A DNA stretch of 19,358 nt, from the NCBI GenBank assembly GCA_022704885.1, contig JAKJFO010000041.1, positions 4,785-24,142 of the forward strand, in the 5' to 3' direction. This DNA is from Candidatus Rifleibacteriota bacterium (GTDB taxonomy: Bacteria > Riflebacteria > Ozemobacteria > Ozemobacterales > Ozemobacteraceae). The notes beneath the pieces are model-generated. The model worked only from the letters and a program-made list of their open reading frames with translations. It was not told where the DNA came from and did not search any database. Below are positions 5,489 to 12,267 of the stretch, in pieces (within the stretch, counting starts at the first letter, position 1; each line of letters starts with the position of its first letter). Position numbers and translations under genes: made by a program.

Positions 5489-8074
5489 TTATTCTTCGAA
5501 AAAATTACGGGCGAGGCTGGCGAGCGCGTTGAATTTGCCGCGCATGACCGGCATTTCGGGCAGTGATTCGATGAAAAAGCTGCCGTAACTTTTGCTGACA
5601 ATGCGGTTGTCGAGCAGCCAGATGGTGCCGCGGTCTTCTTTGTGGCGAATCAGGCGGCCACAGCCCTGTTTGAGCTTGATTGCCGCCATCGGCAGCTGAT
5701 AATCACGAAACGGGTTGCCGCCGGCTTCCTTGATTTTTTCGTTGCGGGCTTCGAGCACCGGGTCGTTAGGCATGGCGAACGGCAGGCGCGTGATTATGAG
5801 ATTACGCAGCGCCGAGCCGGGGATATCGACGCCTTCCCAGAAGCTGTCGGTGGCAAACAGTACTGCGTTGCCGTCTTCTTTGAAAAGTTCGAGCAGATGG
5901 TGACGTTCGAGCTCGCCCTGCTTGTAGCATTCGAGGCCCTCAGCCGAGAGCGGGCCACAAAGATTGTTGTAAAACTGGTTGAGGTGCCCGTATGAGGTGC
6001 ATAAAACAAGCGCCCCTCCCTGCGATGCCTGAATGATATCGAACAGGGGGCCGCTCACTTTTTCGACGAACAACGGGCTGGCCGGGTCAGGTATATCAGT
6101 TGGCACAAACAGTCGAGCCTGCTTCTGATAGTCGAATGGCGACGGAAAACGGCCTTCCGTCGGTGGTGGCTCCAACTCTTCGTCATCGAGCCCGAGACGG
6201 TCTTTGATGAAATTGAAATTGCGCGCTGTGGTCAAGGTTCCGGATACCAGAATCGTACACGGAATCTTTTTGAAGCAGTAATCGAGCATCGGCTGCGAAA
6301 CTTCGATCGGCAGAGAGTGAAAGGCTGTGTATGTGCCGCTTTTTCGAATATTGGTTGTAAAAAAATGCACATAAAGTTCCCGGTTGGCTGATTCCAGATC
6401 GAAAAGCCGTGTAAGTGCGGTGCCCGCCTCATCCAGCCGACTGGCCAGCGAACCAAGCTCAACCATGGGAATTTCAAAATGTTCGGCGTCGTCGTCATAC
6501 TCATTGAGCAGGTTGTTGAGTCGCCTTGCGAACTTTTTCATCCGGGCCCCAAGTCGTTTGCATTCATCGCGCAACTTGTTGGCGTGATGCACCAGAGTAT
6601 TGAATTCAGCTCTCTTTTCTTCACGCAGGCCAATGCGCACCCGGTGTTCACCGAGCACAGCGCGTGACGGATCGACAAAAAACGTCGTGATGTTGTCGAA
6701 AAGCAAACGGCTGATGTCAGCAGCTTCAAGCCGTGTCGGAATAAGCTCTTCGCTGAGTTCCTGCAGCAGCGAAGCGCGTTCTGATGGCGAAATATCGCCG
6801 CGCCCGACCGACAGCATCGAATATATTGTCGAAAAAGTACCGGTTTCGCGGCGACCACGACGCTGATAGATCTTGCCAAACAGACGCTGCATACCCAGTG
6901 CTGTTGTTCTGAAGCCAAAGTGACGGGTAGCGGTTTCTTCGAGATTATGCGCTTCGTCGAGAATTACCGCCTTGCAGGCAGGTATGACAGCAGTCTGGGC
7001 ATATTCAGAGGTCACCGCGCGCATGGCCAGGTCAGAAAAAAGCAGTGAGTGGTTAACCACCAGAATATCGGCCTCACAGGTGCGCCGACGCGCAACATAA
7101 AAGAAACAATCGTTGTATTCGTGACATTTGATGCCTGGGCAACTGTCTTTGTCGCAGCAGATTTTTTCCCAGAGAGGTTCGGCCGGAACCCAGCTGAGAT
7201 CGCTAAGCGAGCCGTCATTTGTAGTTTCTGACCAGGCAACGAGGCGGTTGAAAGGCTCTACCTCGTCGCTTTCGAGCAGAAACTCACCTTCGGTTGCGGC
7301 AAGCGCTTCGCCGAGCCGGCGCCGACACAGATAATTGCGGCGGCCCTTTACCAGGCAATATTTGAAGCTGAACGGCAGAATCGAGGCGAGAAACGGCAAA
7401 TCTTTGTTGACCAGCTGATGCTGCAGGTTAATCGTATTGGTCGAGATGGCGACGCGGCAGCGGTTTTTATTGGCGTAATGCACAGCCGGAATCAGATAGG
7501 CCATACTCTTTCCGATGCCGGTTTCACCTTCCAGAATCGCATGGCACGGGGTATTGAGTGCCTCGACGATTTTGCCCATAAGCTGTTTCTGGCCGGCGCG
7601 TTCCTCGAAGTTGTCAAGCTTCGCGGCAATTTTTCCGCCTCGCGAAATGAATTCGATCATTTCTTTGCTGTCGAGCAGTTCTGGCGCTTTTTCGACAAAA
7701 GGCTCGACGACGACGTAGAACTCGGTGCATTCATTGTCGTGTATGGCAAACCCGATACCCGACTTGCCGCACAGCGACGCAACCGATATGTCAGCATCAG
7801 AAGGCTGCAGATTGCCATCGGGATGGTTGTGCAGCATGACATCGCCGGGGCGCAGGCTTCGGATGATGGCCGGAGCAGAATCGTCGTTGCCTCGCGCCAG
7901 CACTCGCAGGTTGTCCCAGGTGCCCGGGGCACGGCAGGTAGCAGCCGACAATACCTCAGCGCCGTGCGCCTGTTCAATGGCTTCGATGAGGGTCTGCTGC
8001 TCTTCCGGGGGCAGCGGACAGGCTACCGGCCCTGCGCTTTTTTTCGTGGATTTTCTGGCTTTTGCAGCTGACAT
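5489..8074 (-). CDS. dinG: DinG-type FeS helicase with N-terminal JAMM/MPN-like domain
   Basis: An 861-residue protein if started at ATG 8074 (the longer open frame to 8161 adds 29 codons without a usable ribosome binding site; the promoter places the transcript start at this ATG). Residues about 30-130 look like a JAMM domain: HNHPDGNLQPSDAD gives HxHx(7)SxxD (H82, H84, S92, D95), with a likely catalytic glutamate at about residue 40 in GAEVL. The helicase core follows: Walker A EGETGIGKS at about 182-190, an FeS-cluster cysteine set (C250 plus C307, C312, C317, C323, of which four would bind the cluster), DEAH at about 373-376, and motif VI QGCGRLIRH near the C-terminus. DinG enzymes are 5'-3' helicases that unwind D-loops and R-loops. 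Its 3' end points into repeat locus A. Confidence 0.88.
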   Translation of the reverse strand: MSAAKARKSTKKSAGPVACPLPPEEQQTLIEAIEQAHGAEVLSAATCRAPGTWDNLRVLARGNDDSAPAIIRSLRPGDVMLHNHPDGNLQPSDADISVASLCGKSGIGFAIHDNECTEFYVVVEPFVEKAPELLDSKEMIEFISRGGKIAAKLDNFEERAGQKQLMGKIVEALNTPCHAILEGETGIGKSMAYLIPAVHYANKNRCRVAISTNTINLQHQLVNKDLPFLASILPFSFKYCLVKGRRNYLCRRRLGEALAATEGEFLLESDEVEPFNRLVAWSETTNDGSLSDLSWVPAEPLWEKICCDKDSCPGIKCHEYNDCFFYVARRRTCEADILVVNHSLLFSDLAMRAVTSEYAQTAVIPACKAVILDEAHNLEETATRHFGFRTTALGMQRLFGKIYQRRGRRETGTFSTIYSMLSVGRGDISPSERASLLQELSEELIPTRLEAADISRLLFDNITTFFVDPSRAVLGEHRVRIGLREEKRAEFNTLVHHANKLRDECKRLGARMKKFARRLNNLLNEYDDDAEHFEIPMVELGSLASRLDEAGTALTRLFDLESANRELYVHFFTTNIRKSGTYTAFHSLPIEVSQPMLDYCFKKIPCTILVSGTLTTARNFNFIKDRLGLDDEELEPPPTEGRFPSPFDYQKQARLFVPTDIPDPASPLFVEKVSGPLFDIIQASQGGALVLCTSYGHLNQFYNNLCGPLSAEGLECYKQGELERHHLLELFKEDGNAVLFATDSFWEGVDIPGSALRNLIITRLPFAMPNDPVLEARNEKIKEAGGNPFRDYQLPMAAIKLKQGCGRLIRHKEDRGTIWLLDNRIVSKSYGSFFIESLPEMPVMRGKFNALASLARNFFEE

Positions 8075-8081
8075 GCGCTGT

Positions 8082-8110
8082 ATTGTATTGTTCACACCTC
8101 CCTTTGTCAA
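8082..8110 (-). promoter_or_regulatory. Near-consensus promoter of the JAMM-DinG gene, predicted leaderless
   Basis: On the minus strand, TTGACA (8110-8105) is followed by 17 bp and TACAAT (8087-8082). The ATG at 8074-8072 begins only 7 nt after the -10 element, so the predicted transcription start lies at or next to the A of ATG. This gives a leaderless mRNA and fixes the ATG as the likely start. A GGGAGG at 8102-8097 lies inside the promoter spacer and is not transcribed, so it is not a ribosome binding site for this start. Confidence 0.7.
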
Positions 8111-8139
8111 TGTACGTTCGACAAAAAGTTGTACTTGAC
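8106..8139. promoter_or_regulatory. Dyad spanning the divergent -35 elements
   Basis: GTCAATGTAC (8106-8115) and GTACTTGAC (8131-8139) form an imperfect inverted repeat around 15 bp. Both outer ends are the -35 elements of divergent promoters: TTGACA (minus) for dinG and TTGACC (plus) for pfp. The shared symmetric region could allow joint regulation. Confidence 0.4.
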
Positions 8140-8164
8140 CTCTGACCGGGCACAGAGGCATAAT
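8135..8164 (+). promoter_or_regulatory. Promoter of the phosphofructokinase gene, with an inverted repeat in its spacer
   Basis: TTGACC at 8135-8140, 18 bp spacer, CATAAT at 8159-8164, predicting a start around 8172. CCTCTG (8139-8144) and CAGAGG (8153-8158) form a 6-bp inverted repeat between the two hexamers, a position where a regulator or an antisense structure could act. The leader is about 33 nt and ends with AAGGAG at 8191-8196. Confidence 0.6.
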
Positions 8165-8204
8165 AGCGCGGTATCGAGCTAATTTTTGTCAAGGAGATCA
8201 CCAC

Positions 8205-9416
8205 ATGGCTAAACTCGTAGGCAACGTTCTCATCGCCCAGGGCGGCGGCCCGACTGCCGTTATCAATCAGAGCCTGGTTGGAGCGGTTCTCGAATCAAGA
8301 AAGTTTCCGGAAGTTGACCGTGTTTATGGCGCCCTGCATGGCGTTCGCGGCATTATCGAAGAAGATTTCATCGACCTGACCCAGGCCACCACTCATAACC
8401 TCGAGCGTGTCGCCTGCACTCCGAGTTCGGCGCTGCTCTCAACCCGTGACAAGCCCGACGCAGACTATTGCGAAAAGATTTTCAAGGTCTGCATGCGGCA
8501 TAACGTGCGCTATTTCTTTTATAACGGCGGTAACGATTCTGCTGACGCCGTGCGTATAGTCAACGACAATGCTGCCGCTGCCGGTTACGAACTCAGATGT
8601 ATTCATATTCCAAAGACGATCGACAACGACCTGCGCGTCACCGACCACTGCCCAGGTTACGGCTCAGCCGCCAAATTCGTGGCCTCGGCCTTTGCCGGTA
8701 TCAACCTCGACAACCGCGCTATCCCAGGCGTATATATCGGCGTCGTCATGGGTCGCCATGCCGGCTTTCTCACAGCCGCATCGGCATTCGCACAGAAGTA
8801 TGAAGATGACGGCCCTCATCTCATCTACGTTCCCGAAAGAACTTTCGACACCGATACTTTCCTCAAAGATGTCGATGAAGTTTACAAGCGCTTTGGCCGC
8901 TGCGTCATCGCGGTATCAGAAGGTATCGTCGGTGCAGATGGCAAACCGATCATCACTCAGCTCATGGGTGGCGATTCAGAAAAAGACGCGCACGGCAACG
9001 TGCAGCTCTCTGGCACCGGTGCGCTTGGCGATGCACTTGGCAAGACAATCAAAGACCGTCTCAAAATCAAGCGCGTTCGCTCGGATACCTTCGGCTACCT
9101 GCAGCGCAGCTTCCTTGGTATCGTCTCTGAAGTTGACCAGGCAGAAGCCCGCGAAGTCGGCGAGAAAGCCGCCCAGTTCGCACTCTGGAACAACGTCGAT
9201 GGCTCGGTCGCGATTCGCAGAACCGGTGATTATTCGGTCGACTACTTCCTGACTCCGCTCGACACAGTTGCGCGCGAAACCAAGTCAATGCCGCGTACCT
9301 TCATCAACGAGGCCGGCAATGGTGTAACCACTGACTTTCTTAATTACGCCCGCCCGCTGCTTGGCAGTATGCCGAGTTATGAGCGCCTGCAATGCCCGAA
9401 AGTGCCGAAAAAGTGA
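8205..9416 (+). CDS. pfp: 6-phosphofructokinase, pyrophosphate-dependent type
   Basis: A 403-residue cytoplasmic enzyme. ATG at 8205 follows AAGGAG at 8191-8196. N-terminal AQGGGPTAVINQS is the first phosphate-donor loop. YNGGNDSAD at 106-114 carries the GGND motif, and PKTIDND at 136-142 has lysine where ATP enzymes have glycine; both point to PPi rather than ATP as phosphate donor. MGRHAG at 182-187 and SEGIVGADG in the middle are family motifs. It catalyses the fructose-6-phosphate/fructose-1,6-bisphosphate step reversibly, so it can work in glycolysis and gluconeogenesis. The downstream RNA methyltransferase gene overlaps its last 25 bp. Donor specificity by sequence alone is likely but not certain. 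Confidence 0.92.
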   Translation: MAKLVGNVLIAQGGGPTAVINQSLVGAVLESRKFPEVDRVYGALHGVRGIIEEDFIDLTQATTHNLERVACTPSSALLSTRDKPDADYCEKIFKVCMRHNVRYFFYNGGNDSADAVRIVNDNAAAAGYELRCIHIPKTIDNDLRVTDHCPGYGSAAKFVASAFAGINLDNRAIPGVYIGVVMGRHAGFLTAASAFAQKYEDDGPHLIYVPERTFDTDTFLKDVDEVYKRFGRCVIAVSEGIVGADGKPIITQLMGGDSEKDAHGNVQLSGTGALGDALGKTIKDRLKIKRVRSDTFGYLQRSFLGIVSEVDQAEAREVGEKAAQFALWNNVDGSVAIRRTGDYSVDYFLTPLDTVARETKSMPRTFINEAGNGVTTDFLNYARPLLGSMPSYERLQCPKVPKK

Positions 9417-10732
9417 ACAAAGGCAAAAATCCACGATCGATAGAAGTTGTCGAAGGTCTGACCGCCAGCGGTCAGGCCTTTGTTAACATCAATGGCGTTC
9501 AGTTGCGCGTGCCCGGTTTTCTGCCTGGCGACAAGATCGACATCGAGCTCGATGGTTCTGGCAGAATTATTGACGTGCAGATGGTCGAACCTTCGCCCGA
9601 ACGCGTGAAACCCGACTGTTTCTTTCATGGTCCCTGTGGCGGCTGCGACCTGCTCGAACTTTCTGAGAAGGGGCGCAAAAAAGAGAAACAGGCGATGATA
9701 GCGCGCGCACTCAGCCGCATTCCAGGCGGCTGCGAAGCCTATTTACACAGCTTTACGGCATCACGCGAAATCATTCGCTATCTGCCCCGGGTGCGCCTGC
9801 ATCAGGGCCGTAACTACGAAGAACGCGAATCGGGCTACCTCGCGGCCGAGAGCTTTTCATCGCAGGTTCCGGGTGGTGTCGTGCCGGTTACCGCCTGCGC
9901 TATCATCACGCAACCCCTGGCCCGCAGGCTGGTGGCTGCACGCAAGATTCTCAATCAGGTTCCGATTTTTCTCGAAAGTCTGACCCTGATGTCGTCATCG
10001 TCACACCGCTCTGACCGGGTCGTCGGGCATGCCGTGCTAATGAAAGGCCGTCCGACCGGTCATCATTACAAAGATCTGGCCAAGATCATGCGTGCCGCAA
10101 ACCTCAAAGGGCTGTCAGTCGCCAATCATGAGGGAAAAATCAAAGAAGTCCAGGGCACGGTAAACGTTACCGGCCTGATCGCGCCTGATGTCGATGGCGG
10201 CCCTTACGATGCCGAGCCATCTTTCTTCGTGCAGGGAAATATCTTTCAAAACCCGGTGCTGGTTCGCAAGGTTGTCGAGTTATGTAAACCTGCACAAGGT
10301 ATCAGAATTGTCGAGGGCTTTGCCGGCGCCGGAAATTTCACGCTCGCGCTCGCGGCCAAAGGGGCACGCGTCGAAGCGATCGAATCGCACCCTGGCGCAG
10401 TCAGAACCGGCATCCGCAACATCAAACGCAGCGGTTTCGAAGACAGAATAACTCTGCTCGAAGGCGACGCGATAAAAGAGCTCTCACGCTTCAAACCTGA
10501 ACCCGATGTTCTGCTGCTCGACCCGCCGCGCACCGGCACCCCTTCGATCGGGCGCACTCTGGCGAAGCTGCAGCCCAAAAAGATCGTCTGCGTGTTCTGC
10601 GATCTCGACGCCTGCGAACGCGACAGTGCCGCGATCATCCGAAGCGGTTACAAGCTGAGCGAAGCCGCCGGCCTCGACCTCTACCCGCGCACCCACCACG
10701 TCGAGCTCATCTGCCTGTTCGAAAAAGCCTGA
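9392..10732 (+). CDS. RumA/TrmA-family RNA m5U methyltransferase
   Basis: A 446-residue cytoplasmic enzyme starting inside the phosphofructokinase gene (25-bp overlap); a GTG at 9413 is a possible later start. A TRAM domain spans about 15-70. An iron-sulfur cluster is probably held by C76, C82 and C85 (CFFHGPCGGC) and C169 (VTACAI). FFVQGNIFQNP is near 278-288. The SAM motif is VEGFAGAGNF at about 307-316, LLLDPPRTG is at about 374-382, and the catalytic cysteine is C403 in VFCDLD, with the base glutamate E438 in the C-terminal HVE. These enzymes methylate U747 or U1939 of 23S rRNA or U54 of tRNA; the FeS and TRAM pattern favours the RumA (RlmD/RlmC) side, but the target is not proven. It ends just before repeat locus B. 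Confidence 0.9.
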   Translation: MPESAEKVNKGKNPRSIEVVEGLTASGQAFVNINGVQLRVPGFLPGDKIDIELDGSGRIIDVQMVEPSPERVKPDCFFHGPCGGCDLLELSEKGRKKEKQAMIARALSRIPGGCEAYLHSFTASREIIRYLPRVRLHQGRNYEERESGYLAAESFSSQVPGGVVPVTACAIITQPLARRLVAARKILNQVPIFLESLTLMSSSSHRSDRVVGHAVLMKGRPTGHHYKDLAKIMRAANLKGLSVANHEGKIKEVQGTVNVTGLIAPDVDGGPYDAEPSFFVQGNIFQNPVLVRKVVELCKPAQGIRIVEGFAGAGNFTLALAAKGARVEAIESHPGAVRTGIRNIKRSGFEDRITLLEGDAIKELSRFKPEPDVLLLDPPRTGTPSIGRTLAKLQPKKIVCVFCDLDACERDSAAIIRSGYKLSEAAGLDLYPRTHHVELICLFEKA

Positions 10733-10740
10733 AAAAAAAC

Positions 10741-10903
10741 GTAAGATCTCGCACTAAGCCACAGAGACAACGAAGAAGTTAGAGCTGTAGCGTAAGAAAA
10801 AAGACCTCGCACGAAGCCACAGAGATAACTAAGAAGTCAAAACTGTAGCGTAAGATAAAAGACCTCGCACTAAGCACGGAGACACGAAGAAAGAGCTCTG
10901 TCG
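10741..10903 (+). repeat. Three tandem CTCGCAC(T/G)AAGCCACAGAGA units
   Basis: Units start near 10741, 10792 and 10850. Each contains CTCGCAC(T/G)AAG followed by CACAGAGA or CACGGAGACACGAAGAA, and the first two end with CTGTAGC. The spacing is about 51-58 bp. Each begins with GTAAGA. The repeat at 5163-5191 is a single copy of the same family. Confidence 0.75.
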
Positions 10904-10976
10904 ATTATGAGCACGAGCACGATTACCCTGCTTCGCTAACCCTGTTTCGCTGAAGCTACGCAGGGCAGGCGAGCAC
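10902..10976 (+). repeat. Hairpin repeat, copy 2, with GAGCACGAGCACGATTAC prefix
   Basis: CGATTACCCTGCTTCGCTAA at 10920 matches the element at 1105-1148 and ends with the same GCAGGGCAGGCGAGCAC-type tail. CCCTGC at 10926-10931 pairs with GCAGGG at 10960-10965. Part of it, ACCCTGCTTCGCT, is duplicated as ACCCTGTTTCGCT. A GAGCACGAGCACGATTAC prefix resembles the tract at 16651-16685. Confidence 0.7.
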
Positions 10977-10993
10977 TAATGAATGCGAAATGA

Positions 10994-11030
10994 CCGTCAT
11001 TGCGAGGAACGCAGTGACGAAGCAATCTCA
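10994..11030 (+). repeat. CGTCATTGCGAGGAACGCAG-type interspersed unit
   Basis: The unit starts CCGTCATTGCGAGGAACGCA and ends GACGAAGCAATCTCA. Elements of the CGTCATTGCGAGGA type recur in many bacterial genomes, so this is a familiar kind of non-coding repeat of unknown origin. Confidence 0.7.
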
Positions 11031-11059
11031 CTGAAGTAGAAAGCAGACTGGGCCCTCTA

Positions 11060-11101
11060 CGTCATTATGCGCGAACCGACAGGCAAATTCGCAGAATCCA
11101 T
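11060..11101 (+). repeat. Diverged forward GTCATT unit, locus B
   Basis: The unit CGTCATTATGCGCGAACCGA runs to a CGCAGAATCCATG ending. It is a diverged copy of the 5387-5432 unit. Confidence 0.6.
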
Positions 11102-11119
11102 GTTTTCAGCTCTTTTCTG

Positions 11120-11147
11120 GATCCTGCGACTTCGCGTAGGATGACGG
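11120..11147 (-). repeat. Inverted GTCATCCTGC unit, locus B
   Basis: GATCCTGCGACTTCGCGTAG-GATGACGG, with two differences from 5309-5336. ATCCTGCG pairs with CGTAGGAT around a short loop (one G-U pair), so the hairpin is kept despite the changes. Confidence 0.75.
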
Positions 11148-11160
11148 TTATCCTCGCGTT

Positions 11161-11202
11161 TTCATTCGGCGCGCAGCGAAGCGGAGTCGCAGATTCAATC
11201 TT
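11161..11202 (+). repeat. Forward TTCATTCGGCGCGCAGCGAA unit, locus B
   Basis: Starts TTCATTCGGCGCGCAGCGAA, continues GCGGAGTCGC and ends AGATTCAATC. It matches 5387-5432 in orientation and core and follows the inverted unit, as in locus A. Confidence 0.65.
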
Positions 11203-11264
11203 AATGATGCCTGCTCAGCTCTCCTAAAAAATCTGCGCCAATCGTTGAAATCTGCGGATCAAGT

Positions 11265-11294
11265 CTTCTCCGTGCCTTGGCGCCTTTGTGCGAG
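11265..11294 (-). repeat. Inverted CTCGCACAAAGGCGCCAAGG-type unit, locus B
   Basis: On the minus strand, CTCGCACAAAGGCGCCAAGG continues with CACGGAGAAG. This mirrors the tandem units at 10741-10903, so locus B is framed by opposite-facing copies. Confidence 0.65.
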
Positions 11295-11328
11295 GTCTTC
11301 TGGCTTTTCTTCTGGCTTTTCTTTTTCT

Positions 11329-12267
11329 TCAGGCCTTTTTGCTGCGGTGGGCTTCGAGATAATAGATGGCGGTCAGTATGGCGTCGCCAAAACAGCTGCT
11401 GCCCTGGTGTGCGCAAACACCGTCGTGCCACCAGCCGACGAGAAGATCGGAAAAGCCGGCGTGGTAGCTCATGTCAAACGAAGTACCATCAACACCAAGC
11501 GTTTCGCAACCAGTCGAAAAATCACTGATTTGCCCAGCCGGGCCGATTATGGTGCCAGAAGCAAGTCGCTCGCCGACGAGATAACGTGTGATGTCACCGG
11601 CAATTTCGCCGGCTTCTACCTCCCGCCCGTTTCTGTCGGTTATCTGCAGGCCCTGACCATCGCGGCTTACCCGAGCAGTTGGGCCATTCGGATCGCTCTC
11701 GAAAATGATCGAAAGTTCGGGAACTTCACGCAAGCTCTTTTCTATACCGGCAAATGGAATCTCGATATTCTTGAAACCCGGCCCAGCTTCGATGAAACGG
11801 TCGACGAGTCCGGCAAGATTGTTTACATAATAGCGGTCAAGTTCGGTCGAGCCGGCCAGACCTGGTTTCGGCGGCGGCGCGGCAGGTTTTGCCTCGAGAA
11901 TGTCCTTCTCGTCAAGCGGGCCGCCATGACTGGCAAGCAAAGTAAGTGTCAGTAAAGCATCATTTCCGGCACGGTCGAGATAAAGAGAATGCGGCATGTT
12001 GCGGCTGATCAGCGCCTGCGCCAGCGAACAGACCGGCGCAGCTTCGCCGGGCAGGAACACGTTGATTCCAGCCGAAAGCAGACTTTCGGTGATGGTTGCT
12101 GCGAGGTCTGGCAAGCCTTCAGCGGCCGAATATGCAAGTATCAGACTTGGAAAGTTGCGACAGCTGTTGAGCAGATGGTGATAAAAGATCTGATTTTCCG
12201 GTAATTCTGCCCAGGCGAGACGGCTCGCCTGCGACTCGTTGAATATGGCCGGATAAAGCGGTTTCAT
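11329..12267 (-). CDS. Degenerate phosphohexomutase-like (PGM/PMM fold) protein
   Basis: A 312-residue protein whose ATG overlaps the ROK kinase stop as ATGA. Residues about 38-120 look like domain I of alpha-D-phosphohexomutases: LILAYSAAEGLPDLAATITE, then a GINVFLPGEAAPVCSLAQAL block, then LTLLASHGGPLDEKDI, which lines up with the TASHNP phosphoserine loop and keeps A-S-H but loses the threonine and N-P. Residues about 195-235 resemble the metal-loop domain, but the metal-binding DxDxDR reads DPNGPTAR, so metal binding is probably lost. The C-terminus (SSCFGDAILTAIYYLEAH) is short, and domain IV is missing (family members are about 450 residues). It may be non-catalytic, a sugar-binding or regulatory protein. 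The assignment is a motif-level guess. Confidence 0.5.
   Translation of the reverse strand: MKPLYPAIFNESQASRLAWAELPENQIFYHHLLNSCRNFPSLILAYSAAEGLPDLAATITESLLSAGINVFLPGEAAPVCSLAQALISRNMPHSLYLDRAGNDALLTLTLLASHGGPLDEKDILEAKPAAPPPKPGLAGSTELDRYYVNNLAGLVDRFIEAGPGFKNIEIPFAGIEKSLREVPELSIIFESDPNGPTARVSRDGQGLQITDRNGREVEAGEIAGDITRYLVGERLASGTIIGPAGQISDFSTGCETLGVDGTSFDMSYHAGFSDLLVGWWHDGVCAHQGSSCFGDAILTAIYYLEAHRSKKA

Larger units (their letters stand above)
10733..11328. other. Non-coding intergenic region with mosaic repeats (locus B)
   Basis: This 596-bp gap lies between the convergent rRNA-methyltransferase and phosphohexomutase-like genes. No gene is supported. It is a mosaic of several repeat families: three tandem units with a fourth inverted at the far end, the hairpin element shared with 1105-1148, a CGTCATTGCGAGGAACG unit, and paired GTCATT and inverted GATCCTGC units. 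It has the same family order as locus A, which suggests both loci were built by the same process. Confidence 0.85.

Noticed and set aside
8116..8120. A CGAAC half-site on the minus strand as a LexA box for dinG
   Set aside because: Only one half of the CGAACNNNNGTTCG type is present; the partner half does not match.
8075..8161. A longer DinG start upstream of ATG 8074
   Set aside because: The upstream codons lie at or before the predicted transcript start and overlap the promoter, with no usable ribosome binding site.
10741..10903. Three tandem units considered as a CRISPR array
   Set aside because: Units are only about 60-80% alike, spacing is irregular and inter-unit sequence is part of the repeat, with no uniform spacers and no cas genes.
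10994..11030. CGTCATTGCGAGG unit as an undescribed element
   Set aside because: Elements of this type are familiar in many bacterial genomes, so novelty lies only in the mosaic arrangement.
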